DNA from: Lentzea guizhouensis
Lineage (GTDB): Bacteria > Actinomycetota > Actinomycetes > Mycobacteriales > Pseudonocardiaceae
Direction of reading: 5' to 3'
NCBI RefSeq assembly: GCF_001701025.1
Contig: NZ_CP016793.1
Coordinates: 9,796,001-9,860,000 of the forward strand
DNA length: 64,000 nt
The first letter of the stretch is position 1. Each line of letters opens with the position of its first letter. This document shows positions 54,110 through 63,220 of this stretch, in pieces. The notes beneath the pieces are model-generated. The model was not told the origin of the DNA and did no database searches. It saw nothing but the letters and a program-made list of their open reading frames with translations. The position numbers were made by a program, and so were the translations under genes.

Positions 54110-55221
54110 CGCGCCACCACCGCGTTCCACGAGTCCACCAGGTCCTCCGCCCCGGGCCCGCTCACCACGAGCACCGACCCCACCGCACCGGCCGGCTTCT
54201 TCTCGCCGACCACGAGCACCGTCCCGAACGCCGCCCGACCGGCCTCCAGCAGCAGCGCCGGACTGGTGTGACCGCTGACCACGGCCACCACGTCGAGGTC
54301 TCGCACCGGCACGGTCAACGCCCCGTCGAACCCGGTCAGCTCCAGGTCGGCCAACGCCGCCAGGATCGGCGTGGAGTCCTGCGTCTCCTCGATGTCCGCA
54401 CTGCCGGAAGTCGTCATCAGCCGCACCGGGTGGCCCTGTTCCAAAGCCGAGGTGACGAGCGAGGCCGCGACTTCCACCGCCTCCTCGAACCGCGCGGGAT
54501 CGGCGTACGCGGCCGCGTTGTCGTCGAGCAGCACCGCGAGGTGCGGACGGGCGGGGTCGGCGTCCTCGCGGATCATCAACGTCCCGGTCCTCGCCGACGT
54601 CGCCCAGTGCAGCCGCCGCAGGTCGTCACCGGGCACGTACTCCCGCAACCCGACGAGGTCCGTACCACCGCGCTCGACCCGTTCGTCCGCGCCGACCTGC
54701 CCGCGCCGCGCACCCGACGGCAACCCGCGCACCGGCAACACCCGCGGCACGACACGCACCTGCACGACCTCACCGACTACGGTCCGCGCCTGGGCGAGCC
54801 CGGCCACCCCCTTGCGCCGCAACGTCAACGGCCCCACGTCGAACACACCACGCCGCTCGGTCGGAATCGCGTAGCCGACCGCCTCGGTCACACCGGGCTT
54901 GAGCAACGGCACGTCGACGGCCATCGGCTCGCCCGCCACCATGTCGACCGCGTCCAGCGCCACCGGCCAGCGCCCGGTGGTGGAGAGCTCCAGGCGACCG
55001 CTGCACCGCGCGAGGCGGGGAACGGTGCGCGGGCGGACGGTGCGGGCGGTGGTGAGCGGGCTGGCGACCAGGACGGAGACGGTGGAGGCGACCACGAGGG
55101 CGGTCAGGGCGAGGCCGAAACCGGTCATGCCGGGGTAGCGCCACCAGAGGCCGACGCCGGTGAGGGCGAGGCCGAGGAGGAGGGCGCCGGTGCCGCGGAG
55201 GGTGAGGCGGAGGGCCTTCAT
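54106..55221 (-). CDS. DUF58 protein
   Basis: A 371-residue membrane-bound protein: two helices at the N-terminus (about 7-50), then a beta region and the DUF58 hallmark GLREYVPGDDLRRLHWATSARTGTLMIRE, followed by a vWA-like fold. It goes with MoxR ATPases. In most genomes it abuts moxR, but here about 700 bases of repeats intervene. The start region has no strong ribosome-binding site. Confidence 0.9.
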   Translation of the reverse strand: MKALRLTLRGTGALLLGLALTGVGLWWRYPGMTGFGLALTALVVASTVSVLVASPLTTARTVRPRTVPRLARCSGRLELSTTGRWPVALDAVDMVAGEPMAVDVPLLKPGVTEAVGYAIPTERRGVFDVGPLTLRRKGVAGLAQARTVVGEVVQVRVVPRVLPVRGLPSGARRGQVGADERVERGGTDLVGLREYVPGDDLRRLHWATSARTGTLMIREDADPARPHLAVLLDDNAAAYADPARFEEAVEVAASLVTSALEQGHPVRLMTTSGSADIEETQDSTPILAALADLELTGFDGALTVPVRDLDVVAVVSGHTSPALLLEAGRAAFGTVLVVGEKKPAGAVGSVLVVSGPGAEDLVDSWNAVVAR

Positions 55222-55423
55222 GCGGGGCACCACCGAGCACCGCGGAACTCAGGCCGTGCTGGGCGGGCCGAGCGGGAGGTGACGGGCCCGCGCGACGGCA
55301 ACGCACCGGGAGGAAGGCCGCGACGCCCGCGGCGCCGACTCCGGGCCGGGCGAGAGGTGACAAACCCGCGACGACAACACAGCCAAACGAACGACCCACG
55401 GCGCTCCGCAGGTGGCGGCGCGA

Positions 55424-55850
55424 GGCACGGCGGCGCAAGCCACCCGCACGGCATCCGCCGGACCGCGTGGCGCCCGGCACCACCGACCGGTGCGACACGG
55501 CGCAGGACACCACGAACCGGCACGGCGTCGTGCGGCGCGAGCGGCACGGCGTCGTGCGGTGCCAGCGGCACGGCGTCGCGCGGTGCCAGCGGCACGGCGT
55601 CGCGGTGCCAGCGGCACGGCGTCGCGCGTGCCAGCGGCACGGCGTTGCGGCCCGAGCGACACCACGTTGTGCCACGCGAGCGGCACGGCGGCGCAAACCA
55701 CCCGCACGGCATCCGCCAGACCGCGCGGCGCCCGGCACCACCGACCGTCGACACGGCGCAGGACACCACGAACCGGCGCGGCGTTGCGCGGCGCCAGCGG
55801 CACGGCGTTGCGCGGCGCGGCGCACGGCCGGGTCACGGGCGGCGTCGCCG
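55424..55850. repeat. Repeat-rich insertion between moxR and DUF58
   Basis: The gap 55222-55920 holds no gene I can support. Copy A (about 55424-55550) and copy B (about 55682-55806) are direct repeats of some 125 bases with about seven mismatches and one 2-base indel, offset by 258 to 256 bases. Between and inside them are tandem 22-24-base units. After copy B the tandem unit resumes twice more. The MoxR, DUF58 and TgpA-like genes lie in the same order on both sides, so the repeats appear inserted in, or grown within, an operon. No transposase is present. Confidence 0.7.
55519..55681. repeat. Tandem 24-base hairpin repeat array, seven units
   Basis: Units begin GGCACGGCGTCG and most end GTGCCAGC: 55519-55542, 55543-55566, 55567-55590, 55591-55612 (22), 55613-55635 (23), 55636-55657 (22), 55658-55681 (24, most diverged). 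The junction GTGCC-AGC-GGCAC between units makes a small stem-loop each time. The 22- and 23-base units break any continuous reading frame. There are no spacers, so it is not CRISPR. Confidence 0.75.
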
Positions 55851-55920
55851 ACGGCGGCGATGGCTGAGGGCCGCGCGCCGGGGGCTGGGCCTGGGCGGTG
55901 CGCGGTGGCGGGTGCGGTGC

Positions 55921-56886
55921 TCATTGGGTTGCTGGCTTGGGGACCGGTACGCGGGAGAGCACGTCGGACAGCACCTCGGAGGTGGTGACGCCGGACAGGA
56001 CGCTCTCCCTGGTCAGGACCAGGCGGTGGGCCAGGACCGGGTCGGCGATGTCCTGGACGTCCTGCGGCACGACGAAGTGGCGGCCCTTCGAGGCGGCGTG
56101 CACCTGGGCGCAGCGGACCAGGGTGCGCAGGCCGCGGGTGGAGGTGCCGAGGCGCAGGCGGTCGTCGGAGCGGGTGCCGGTGCCCAGGGCCGAGATGTAC
56201 TGCAGGATCGGGTCGGCGACGTGCAGGAGCTGCAGGCGGGCGCTGAAGGAGCTGACCTCGCGCGGGGACGTCACGGTGCGCACGTCGGCGATGCGGCCGG
56301 CGCCGCTGCCGGGGCGCAGGACGTCCAGCTCGTCCTCCACCGACGGGTAGCCGATCGAGGTGCGGAGCATGAAGCGGTCGAGCTGCGCCTCCGGCAGGCG
56401 GTAGGTGCCGTCGAGGTCGATCGGGTTCTGGGTGGCGACGACCAGGAACGGGTCCGGCACCGCGTGGCCCACGCCGTCGATGGTGACGGTGCGTTCCTCC
56501 ATCACCTCGAGCAGCGCGGACTGGGTCTTGGCGGCCGCGCGGTTGATCTCGTCGGCCAGCACGATGTTCGCGAACACCGGGCCGGGGCGGAAGCGGATCT
56601 GGCCGGTCTGCGGGTCGTAGACCGACGTGCCCGTCACGTCGGACGGCAGCAGGTCCGGCGTGAACTGCACGCGCCGGGACACGCCGCCGAGCGCTCCCGC
56701 CACGGCGCGGGCCAGCGTCGTCTTGCCGGTGCCCGGCACGTCCTCCAGCAGCACGTGGCCGCCCGCGAACATGGCCACCAGCACCAGGTCCACCACGTCG
56801 CGCTTGCCGCGCACGGCGGACTCGACCGCGTCACCGAGCCGGGTGTGCAGGTCGCGGAACGCCGAGACCTCTCCGGGGTCGATCAC
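55921..56886 (-). CDS. MoxR-family AAA+ ATPase
   Basis: A 321-residue ATPase: Walker A EDVPGTGKTT, Walker B VLADEINRA, sensor 1 ATQNP. MoxR proteins act with DUF58 or vWA proteins as chaperones in assembly of membrane or metal complexes. GTG start overlaps the stop of the upstream propeller/Fn3 gene by four bases (GTGA); AAGGGAA precedes. The repeat block follows directly. Confidence 0.94.
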   Translation of the reverse strand: MIDPGEVSAFRDLHTRLGDAVESAVRGKRDVVDLVLVAMFAGGHVLLEDVPGTGKTTLARAVAGALGGVSRRVQFTPDLLPSDVTGTSVYDPQTGQIRFRPGPVFANIVLADEINRAAAKTQSALLEVMEERTVTIDGVGHAVPDPFLVVATQNPIDLDGTYRLPEAQLDRFMLRTSIGYPSVEDELDVLRPGSGAGRIADVRTVTSPREVSSFSARLQLLHVADPILQYISALGTGTRSDDRLRLGTSTRGLRTLVRCAQVHAASKGRHFVVPQDVQDIADPVLAHRLVLTRESVLSGVTTSEVLSDVLSRVPVPKPATQ

Positions 56887-59039
56887 TGTTCGTCTTCCCT
56901 TCGAGGCTTGATGCGCAGCAGGAACGCGGCGGCCAGCAGGCCGAGCCCGCCCGCGCCCATCGGAGCCGTCTCGACGCCGGCGGGAGCCATCCGCGGGATG
57001 CACGACGGCTTGCCGGCGCACTCGTCGTAGGTGAAGAGCGTCGTCTTCGCCGCCGAGTCGACCTGGCCACCACCGGAGGCCGCGTAGGCGCGCACCAGGA
57101 TCCGGTTGCTGCCCTCGTCCACGTCGATCGTCGCGGTCGTCGCGTTGCACGGGATGCCGACCGCGAACCCGTACGTCACGTTCACGACCTCACAGCGCCC
57201 GTTGTGGCTCGCCCAGTCCGCGGGCGGCGCCATGTTCACCCGGCGCGTCGGGACCAGCCGGCCACCGGTGAGCGACGTGATCACCGTGGCACCCGCGCTC
57301 GGCAACGAGGGCGGTGGTGGCGGCGGAGGCGGAGGAGGCGGTGTCGTCGTCGTGGTGACCGGCGGCGGGGGCGGAGGAGGCGGCGGCGGAGTCGTGGTCG
57401 TCGTGGTGGGCGGCGGCGGAGGCGGCGGGTTGTTCGGCGGCGTCACCGTGAACGAGGCCATCCCCGCGGCACCCGCCGTGGTCGCCGTGGATGCGCGCAC
57501 CGTCACGTCCAGCCTGCCGTTCGTGCAGAACGTGGAACCCGTGCACGGCAACGACAACTCGGCCGACGTCCCCGTCACCTGGGCCGACTTCGAGCCACCG
57601 GTGAACGAGCCGGAGCCGGCCACCGTGTAGCCGACGACCGGCTCGGCGGACACGGCCGCCGTCCAGCTCACCGTCACGACCAACGCGGACGAGCTGCGCG
57701 ACTTCTCCCGCACGCTCACCCCGGCCGGCGCCGCAGGGGCCGCTCCGCCGGACGGCGGCGGCACGCTCGTCGTGGGCGGCGGCGGCACCTCGGTCGTCGG
57801 CCCGTTGCCGTCCGGGTTGTTACCGGGGTTGCGCGGCGGCTTCGTCGGCTCGTTCGGGTTCGGCGGCGGGGGTGGCGGCACCGACGGCGGCGGCGAGCGG
57901 TCCGGGTCCTTCACCGGCAGCTCGGGCGAGCGGATCGTCAGCGAGCGCGTCGCACCGTCCGGGTCGACCAGCACACCGGTCGAGGAGCCCGGCACGTTCA
58001 CGAACAGCCGGCCGTCGTCGAACACCAGCTCCGGGTCCGACCCGCCGGACGTGCGCACGTCGTCACCGCCGCGCTTGCCACCGCGGTCGAGCACGATGAC
58101 CTTGCCGGAACCCTTGCAGGGCACGTAGACCTTGTCTCGGAACACCGCGGGACGACCGGGGCGGGGACATCCGAGCGACCCGACGTCGACGCGCCGCACG
58201 TCCCGCCCGACGACCAGCACCACGGCCGACGACGACGGCACCGACGCGGGCACCAGGTCCAGCGGCGCGAGCTGCGCGGCGATCACCTCGGCGTCCAGCG
58301 AGTCGGTCGAGGCGGACACGTCCTCACCCGTGCCGTCACGCACCACGACACCGCCGTCCAGGCCGAGCAGCGTCACGCCCTGGTCGTGCGGCACCAGCAC
58401 GGTGCGCGGCCCGGCTCCGCTGACCTGCCGGTGCGACCGCTCGGAGAACTTCTCCTCGTCCTCTGACCATTCCAGCGCGCGCAGGTTGCCGCCGTGGTCC
58501 ACCAGCCACAGCACACCGCGCTCGTCCACCACGGCATCCGCGAGCGGCTGACCGGCCTGCCAGGTCTGGCCGACGTCGTCCAGCGTCAGCGGGTCGGCGG
58601 TGTGCACGGTGCCGGCCGCGCGGTCGACGACGAACACCAGCCCGTTCGCCACCAGCACCTTGCTCGCCGCACCGGGCGGCGCCTGCCGGCGACCGGAGGC
58701 GAGCAGCGTCGCCAGGTCGATGACGGTGATCTCGCCCGTGCGCCGGTTCAGCACGATCAGTCGGCCGTCCTCCTGCGCGATCTCCAGCTGCGAGTCGGGA
58801 CCGCTGATCTGCAGGCGCGTCTGCGGCTTGCCCGACACCGGGTTCACCTGCACGACCTCACCGCGCTGGTCGTCACCCAGCCAGGTCAGGCCGTCCGACA
58901 CCGCGACCGACGTGCGGGAGATGCCCTGCCCGAGCGCGGCGCCCGCGAGCACCAGCACACCGAGCAGCGCGGCGACGAAACTCGCCGACTCCCGCCCTCC
59001 ACCGGAGATGATCCGTCTGATCCGGTGCCACCAAGACAT
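56883..59039 (-). CDS. Secreted, membrane-tethered propeller/Fn3 protein
   Basis: A 718-residue protein. A helix at about 21-40 anchors or exports it. Residues 50-350 show repeating beta patterns with YVTN/PQQ-like turns (GEVVQVNPVSGKP, RLIVLNRRTGEITVID) that suggest a beta propeller. A proline-rich linker (about 400-450) precedes an Fn3 domain (APAGVSVREKSRSSSALVVTVSWTAAV), two more PPPP/TTTT spacers and a C-terminal beta domain with cysteines, then a final helix and basic tail. GGGAGGG precedes the ATG. Coupled to MoxR, so part of the same system; role unknown. Confidence 0.8.
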   Translation of the reverse strand: MSWWHRIRRIISGGGRESASFVAALLGVLVLAGAALGQGISRTSVAVSDGLTWLGDDQRGEVVQVNPVSGKPQTRLQISGPDSQLEIAQEDGRLIVLNRRTGEITVIDLATLLASGRRQAPPGAASKVLVANGLVFVVDRAAGTVHTADPLTLDDVGQTWQAGQPLADAVVDERGVLWLVDHGGNLRALEWSEDEEKFSERSHRQVSGAGPRTVLVPHDQGVTLLGLDGGVVVRDGTGEDVSASTDSLDAEVIAAQLAPLDLVPASVPSSSAVVLVVGRDVRRVDVGSLGCPRPGRPAVFRDKVYVPCKGSGKVIVLDRGGKRGGDDVRTSGGSDPELVFDDGRLFVNVPGSSTGVLVDPDGATRSLTIRSPELPVKDPDRSPPPSVPPPPPPNPNEPTKPPRNPGNNPDGNGPTTEVPPPPTTSVPPPSGGAAPAAPAGVSVREKSRSSSALVVTVSWTAAVSAEPVVGYTVAGSGSFTGGSKSAQVTGTSAELSLPCTGSTFCTNGRLDVTVRASTATTAGAAGMASFTVTPPNNPPPPPPPTTTTTTPPPPPPPPPPVTTTTTPPPPPPPPPPPSLPSAGATVITSLTGGRLVPTRRVNMAPPADWASHNGRCEVVNVTYGFAVGIPCNATTATIDVDEGSNRILVRAYAASGGGQVDSAAKTTLFTYDECAGKPSCIPRMAPAGVETAPMGAGGLGLLAAAFLLRIKPRREDEQ

Positions 59040-59079
59040 CCGCGCCCTCCCTCGCCCGCCGGGGATGCTAACCCCCTGC

Positions 59080-59212
59080 TCTGACAACTTCGGACGGTGC
59101 ACGGTTCCCGGATCGCCCGGTCAGCCAGGTGGCCGACATAGGAAACGGTAATGAGGAGGTCTGACAATTTCGGATCCCCGATGGCTCTGGGCTGATCCGG
59201 GCAGCCGGATCA
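59080..59212. promoter_or_regulatory. Direct repeats and palindrome in a 245-base divergent region
   Basis: TCTGACAACTTCGGA (59080-59094) and TCTGACAATTTCGGA (59160-59174) are direct repeats exactly 80 bases apart. TGATCCGG-GCAG-CCGGATCA (59193-59212) is a perfect 8-base hairpin or operator. They lie between the propeller/MoxR operon and the coiled-coil gene, where a shared regulator could bind. I see no gene in the region. Confidence 0.45.
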
Positions 59213-59284
59213 CCCGAACAGACCAACGCGGACACCCCGGTGAACTTCCCTGCCACAAGTCTGCGGGCTGAATACAGTGGACAC

Positions 59285-59941
59285 ATGGAGATCCCCGGCA
59301 TGGGACTGGCCAAGCAGGTGCTGGGCACCGCCATCGACACCGCCGTCACCACGACCACCACGGTGGCCGCGGTCCCCGGCCGCGTGCTCGACCTGATCGG
59401 CGAGGTCGAACAGCTGGTCCGCAAGGTCAACGGTGCGGTCGACGCGGTCGACGCCATCGTCAGGAAGGCCGACGACCTCGTCGAACGCACCGGCAACGTG
59501 GTCGCCGACGCCGAGAAGGCCGTCGGCGAGGTCCGCGCGATCACCGCGAGCGCCGCCGACGTGGCCGAACGCGCCGCGGGTGTCGTCACGACGGCCGGGA
59601 ACACCGCGCGCACGGCCGACGAGCTGATCCACATCTACGAGCCGATCGCGAAGCAGGCCCAGCCGCTGGCGAAGCGGTTCGTGGACGAGCTGTCGCCGCA
59701 GGAGATCGAGGCCGCGATCAAGCTGGTGGACGAGCTGCCATCCCTCACCGAGCACCTGACCAGCGACATCCTGCCGATCCTGGCCACCCTCGACCGGGTC
59801 GGACCGGAGGTGCACCAGCTGCTGGAGGTCACCAGCGACGTGCGCCAGGCGATCCTCGGCATCCCCGGTTTCGGGTACATGCGCCGCCGCGGTGAGAAGA
59901 AAGAAGAGGAAGAAGGTGTGAGGGACGACGATAACGGGTAG
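59285..59941 (+). CDS. Coiled-coil/amphipathic helical protein (rubisco-misnamed actinobacterial family)
   Basis: A 218-residue protein with long heptad-like helices (VEQLVRKVNGAVDAVDAIVRKADDLVERTGNVV and beyond) and a hydrophobic Val/Ala start. The ending ILGIPGFGYMRRRGE and acidic tail recall, from memory, actinobacterial proteins misnamed ribulose bisphosphate carboxylase large subunit. It may associate with the membrane. TACAGT lies six bases before the ATG (leaderless). The small membrane gene follows 8 bases later. Confidence 0.7.
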   Translation: MEIPGMGLAKQVLGTAIDTAVTTTTTVAAVPGRVLDLIGEVEQLVRKVNGAVDAVDAIVRKADDLVERTGNVVADAEKAVGEVRAITASAADVAERAAGVVTTAGNTARTADELIHIYEPIAKQAQPLAKRFVDELSPQEIEAAIKLVDELPSLTEHLTSDILPILATLDRVGPEVHQLLEVTSDVRQAILGIPGFGYMRRRGEKKEEEEGVRDDDNG

Positions 59942-59949
59942 TCGCGCGC

Positions 59950-60216
59950 ATGACCTCTCTTCCGCACGAAGACCAACTCACCTGGTGGCTGCTCAGCGGC
60001 GTGTTCGGCCTGCTGGCCGCCGTCAACGTCGGCCTCGCCGTCACCGAACACACGACCTGGCCCTACGCGCTCGCGGCGCTACTTCTCGCCGCGAGCGCGT
60101 GGAGCGGCAGACAGGCGCTCAGACCTTCCCCGTCCTCTGCTGGGTCAGGTTCGACGAAGCCCCGAACCGGAACGCCCGCACCCGACAGCTCGCGATTTTC
60201 TCGTCTGGGAGTGTGA
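59950..60216 (+). CDS. Small two-helix membrane protein
   Basis: An 88-residue protein with two hydrophobic helices (about 11-31 and 37-52), then a Ser/Pro-rich tail. The 3' third lies antisense to the Fn3 lipoprotein gene (98 bases), and its residues there look like unselected sequence, so the real end is uncertain. Position right after the coiled-coil gene suggests co-transcription. Function unknown. Confidence 0.45.
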   Translation: MTSLPHEDQLTWWLLSGVFGLLAAVNVGLAVTEHTTWPYALAALLLAASAWSGRQALRPSPSSAGSGSTKPRTGTPAPDSSRFSRLGV

Positions 60217-60793
60217 TCAGCCCGAACGAGGTGACGTCCGGTTCGAGCTGCGCCGCGACGCGGTAGTCCGCCGCGCCCGCCGGCTTGAGCTCGATCAGGT
60301 AGCCCTCCTCGTCGGACGCGTGGTCCTCCCACGTGAACAAGATCCCGTTGGCGTGCTTGACCTCGGCCTTCAGCGCGCCCGGCACCGCCTCCGGTGACGC
60401 CACCGGGTGCGTGCCCCCGCCGCCCTTGCGCGGTTCCGCCCACTCGTGCCCGTCGGTCTCCGGCACCTCCTCACCCGGCGGCAGCGTGATGTCCACAGTG
60501 GCCGTCGCAGGCCCGTTGACCGGCCGGACGCGGTAGTAGAACTGCGTTTCCGGGATCAGGTCCGGATGCTTGTACGTGGTCTTCCCCGGCGGCGCGAACT
60601 CCAGGACCGTGTACTCGCCGTCGGCCGCGTTCGCGTACTCGACGACCTGCCCGGCCGCCCCCGGCTCCGGACGCCAGTGCAGCGTCACGTCGACCGGCGT
60701 GGTCAGCTCGGACGTCAGCACGGGGTCCTGCTGTTCCTGGCCGCAGGCAGCCAGGAACAGCAGTCCCACCAACAACGTCGGACGTCGGGTCAC
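60119..60793 (-). CDS. Fn3-domain lipoprotein
   Basis: A 224-residue lipoprotein with lipobox LAAC at about residue 17. Two Fn3-like segments: VDVTLHWRPEPGAAGQVVEY with TQFYYRVRPVNGPA, and KHANGILFTWEDHASDEEGYLIEL ending in FRFGASSN. GTG start overlaps the upstream stop by four bases (GTGA). It probably binds the surface beside the secreted partner encoded upstream. Confidence 0.75.
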   Translation of the reverse strand: MTRRPTLLVGLLFLAACGQEQQDPVLTSELTTPVDVTLHWRPEPGAAGQVVEYANAADGEYTVLEFAPPGKTTYKHPDLIPETQFYYRVRPVNGPATATVDITLPPGEEVPETDGHEWAEPRKGGGGTHPVASPEAVPGALKAEVKHANGILFTWEDHASDEEGYLIELKPAGAADYRVAAQLEPDVTSFGLITLPDEKIASCRVRAFRFGASSNLTQQRTGKV

Positions 60794-61392
60794 TTGCGCC
60801 AGAACCGGATGTTGCTCCAGACGACCGTGGCAGGTCCTTGGCCGCTGGACGTCCGATAGGCGCCGAACTTGTCGTAGAAACTCGTACCCGAGCTCGCGTA
60901 CGTGTGCTTGCGCGAGCCGTTGATGTACGTGCGGTGTTCCGTGGCCGTGTTGTGCACGGTGTTCACGCGCACGGTCGTGCCCACGGTCGCGCCGGTGGCG
61001 ATGGTGTCCCCACCGTGCACGGCGTAGAGCCGGCCGCCGCGTTCCACGGCGAGCATCCAGAACGGTCCCGCGGTGGGGCCTTCCCGGAACGTCTGCTTGA
61101 GACTGACGCGGGTGCCGCCGAGACTCGTGATCCGGAAGCTCCCCTCGAACTGTCGCGTGCCGCCGGAGTAAGTGGCGTACCGGCGCTCGGCACGCTGGTC
61201 TCCGCTCGCGGTGGAGCAGGTCAGCTGGAAGGTGAGGTTGTCGACCGTGCCACAGCCGCGTTCCTGGACGGTGAACGACGGCGAGTAGCTGGTCCACGGA
61301 CCGGTTTCCACCTGGGCCTGCGCGGGAGAACCCGCCACGAGCAGACCGGTTGCCGCAGCGATCCCCGCGACGATGCGGAGTCGTTTGGACAT
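60790..61392 (-). CDS. Secreted jelly-roll protein, possibly polysaccharide-lyase-like
   Basis: A 200-residue exported protein: signal peptide with AQA-QV cleavage, then an all-beta domain. RQFEGSFRITSLGGTRVSLKQTF and YDKFGAYRTSSGQGPATVVWSNIRFW recall concanavalin-like alginate-lyase-2 folds, but I cannot see clear catalytic residues. Two cysteines early in the domain. GAGGAGG precedes the ATG. It is the first gene of a pair with the Fn3 lipoprotein. Confidence 0.65.
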   Translation of the reverse strand: MSKRLRIVAGIAAATGLLVAGSPAQAQVETGPWTSYSPSFTVQERGCGTVDNLTFQLTCSTASGDQRAERRYATYSGGTRQFEGSFRITSLGGTRVSLKQTFREGPTAGPFWMLAVERGGRLYAVHGGDTIATGATVGTTVRVNTVHNTATEHRTYINGSRKHTYASSGTSFYDKFGAYRTSSGQGPATVVWSNIRFWRK

Positions 61393-61460
61393 ACCGAAAC
61401 CTCCTCAAGACGTGCTGAGGACAGCACGTTTTCTCAGGGGGCGGTAACGGCAGCGTAGCC

Positions 61461-61466
61461 GATAAT
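61461..61466 (+). promoter_or_regulatory. GATAAT -10 box before the LysR gene
   Basis: GATAAT lies six bases before the ATG with no ribosome-binding site, the leaderless pattern. Confidence 0.45.
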
Positions 61467-61472
61467 GATCGG

Positions 61473-62360
61473 ATGTTCGACCTCCACCGGCTGCGACTGC
61501 TCCGCGAACTCTCCAGAAGGGGAACGCTCGCGGCAGTCGCGCAGGCGCTGAACTACAGCCCGTCCTCGGTCTCGCAGCAGTTGTCGCTGCTGGAGAACGA
61601 GGTCGGCGTGCCGTTGCTGGAACCGGTGGGGCGCCGGGTGCGCCTCACCCCGCAGGCCGAAATTCTGGTGCGGCACACCGAGGAGGTGCTCGCCCGGCTG
61701 GAGCAGGCCGAGTCCGAGGTCGCCGCGTCGCTGCACGAGGTCACCGGCACGCTGCGGGTCGCGACGTTCCAGACCGCGGCGCTCGCGCTGATCCCGGCGA
61801 CGCTGGCGCGCATGCGCGACGAGCACCCGTCGCTGCGGATCGAGTTCCAGGTCCTCGACCCCGCGGAGGCGCTGTCCGCGTTGAACGCCCGCGACTTCGA
61901 CCTGGTGTTCGTCGAGGAGTGGCCGGACCAGCCGGAGGCCCGGTTCAGCGGGCTGGAGTACCGGGAACTGACCCGGGACCCCATCCGGCTCGCCGTCCCG
62001 CGTGGACTCCCCGCCGACGAGATCACCGCGTTCCCGTGGATCATGGAACCGCTCGGCATGCCGCAGCGGGTCTTCGGCACGAACTGGTGCCGGCACAACG
62101 GTTTCGAGCCGGACGTCCGGTTCGGCTCGACCGACGTGCTGGTGAAGCTGCGGTTCGTGGAACGGGGACTCGCGGTCGCCCTGCTGCCGGACCTGATCTG
62201 GTACGACCGCGACGTCACCGTCGACCTGCACGAGCTGCCGGTGCCGCAGTCGCGGCTGCTGTTCACTGCGGCACGGGCAGGACGAGGTCAGCATCCTGCC
62301 GTGCACGCTTTCCGCGAGGCGCTGGCGCTGTCCGTAGAGCCGCTCCGACACCTGCCGTGA
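61473..62360 (+). CDS. LysR-family transcriptional regulator
   Basis: A 295-residue regulator: N-terminal helix-turn-helix LRELSRRGTLAAVAQALNYSPSSVSQQLSLLENEVG and a substrate-binding domain from about residue 90. The facing EamA exporter is convergent and shares 98 bases with its end, so it is not an obvious divergent target. Effector unknown. Confidence 0.92.
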   Translation: MFDLHRLRLLRELSRRGTLAAVAQALNYSPSSVSQQLSLLENEVGVPLLEPVGRRVRLTPQAEILVRHTEEVLARLEQAESEVAASLHEVTGTLRVATFQTAALALIPATLARMRDEHPSLRIEFQVLDPAEALSALNARDFDLVFVEEWPDQPEARFSGLEYRELTRDPIRLAVPRGLPADEITAFPWIMEPLGMPQRVFGTNWCRHNGFEPDVRFGSTDVLVKLRFVERGLAVALLPDLIWYDRDVTVDLHELPVPQSRLLFTAARAGRGQHPAVHAFREALALSVEPLRHLP

Positions 62361-63126
62361 CCACGACCGCGATGGCGCACAACGAGACCACGCCCAGATG
62401 CTGGCCCAGCAGCACCGCACCGGCCAGCGCGGCCGCGGCGGGTTCGAGCGCGAGCACCACGCCGAACGTGTTGGCGGGCAACGTCTTGAGGGCGCGGATC
62501 TCCAGCGTGTAGGGGATCGCGGAGGCCAGCAACGCCACCAGCGTGCCCAGCAGCAGGACCTTCGGCTCGAACAACGTCACGCCGGCGGTCGACAACCCGT
62601 ACGGCAGGGTCAGCGCCGCCGCGACCAGACTCGCGCCCGCGAGTCCGCCGGTGCCCAGCCCCTCGGTCGCGAGCTTGCGCCCGGCAAGGACGTAACACGC
62701 CCAGAACGCCGCCGCGAGCAACGCCAGCAGCACGCCGATCAGGTCGAGGTGGGCGCCGGTGTACTCGCGGACGCCGAGCACGACCACGCCGAGCAGCGCG
62801 AGCCCGACCCACACGAAGTCCCTGCCTCTGCGACTCAGGACCGCCGCCAGCCCGAGCGGCCCGAGGAACTCGATGGTGACCGCGACCCCGAGCGGGATCC
62901 GCTCGAGCGCGAGGTAGAACGTGCCGTTCATGCCGGCCATGGTCATCCCGAGCACGAGCGTCTCCTGGCGGAACTTCGGCCGCACCACCACCGCGAGCAT
63001 CAACGCCGCTATGCCGAGCCGCAGCGCCGTGGCACCCGGCGCGCCGATCTGCCCGAAGAGCTGACTTGCGAACGCCGCGCCGAACTGCAGTGAGACGACC
63101 GAACCGAGAACCAGGAGAACCGCCAT
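62263..63126 (-). CDS. EamA/RhtA-family exporter
   Basis: A 287-residue membrane protein with ten hydrophobic helices in two EamA halves (about 1-130 and 140-270). LGVAVTIEFLGPLGLA and LPANTFGVVLALEPAAAALAG are typical of RhtA-like amino-acid or metabolite exporters. The hydrophilic tail lies in the overlap with the LysR gene. Confidence 0.9.
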   Translation of the reverse strand: MAVLLVLGSVVSLQFGAAFASQLFGQIGAPGATALRLGIAALMLAVVVRPKFRQETLVLGMTMAGMNGTFYLALERIPLGVAVTIEFLGPLGLAAVLSRRGRDFVWVGLALLGVVVLGVREYTGAHLDLIGVLLALLAAAFWACYVLAGRKLATEGLGTGGLAGASLVAAALTLPYGLSTAGVTLFEPKVLLLGTLVALLASAIPYTLEIRALKTLPANTFGVVLALEPAAAALAGAVLLGQHLGVVSLCAIAVVVTAGVGAALRTAPAPRGKRARQDADLVLPVPQ

Positions 63127-63220
63127 GGCGGCAAGCCTCGCTGACCCGGTCTCTTCGGTAAAGCTCAGGTTTCCGAGCGATGTCGTTCAGTTTTTTCGAA
63201 CGTTTAGACTGGTGGGTGCG

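Noticed and set aside
55519..55681. CRISPR-like array
   Set aside because: Units of 22-24 bases are directly tandem with no unique spacers, and no cas genes are present; the Cas4-like domain at 10.4 kb is far away and degenerate.
55222..55836. Open frames through the repeat block, including an 8-residue-repeat protein on the minus strand
   Set aside because: The 22- and 23-base units shift the frame, no ribosome-binding site exists, and the products are Arg/Pro/Cys-rich without conserved pattern.
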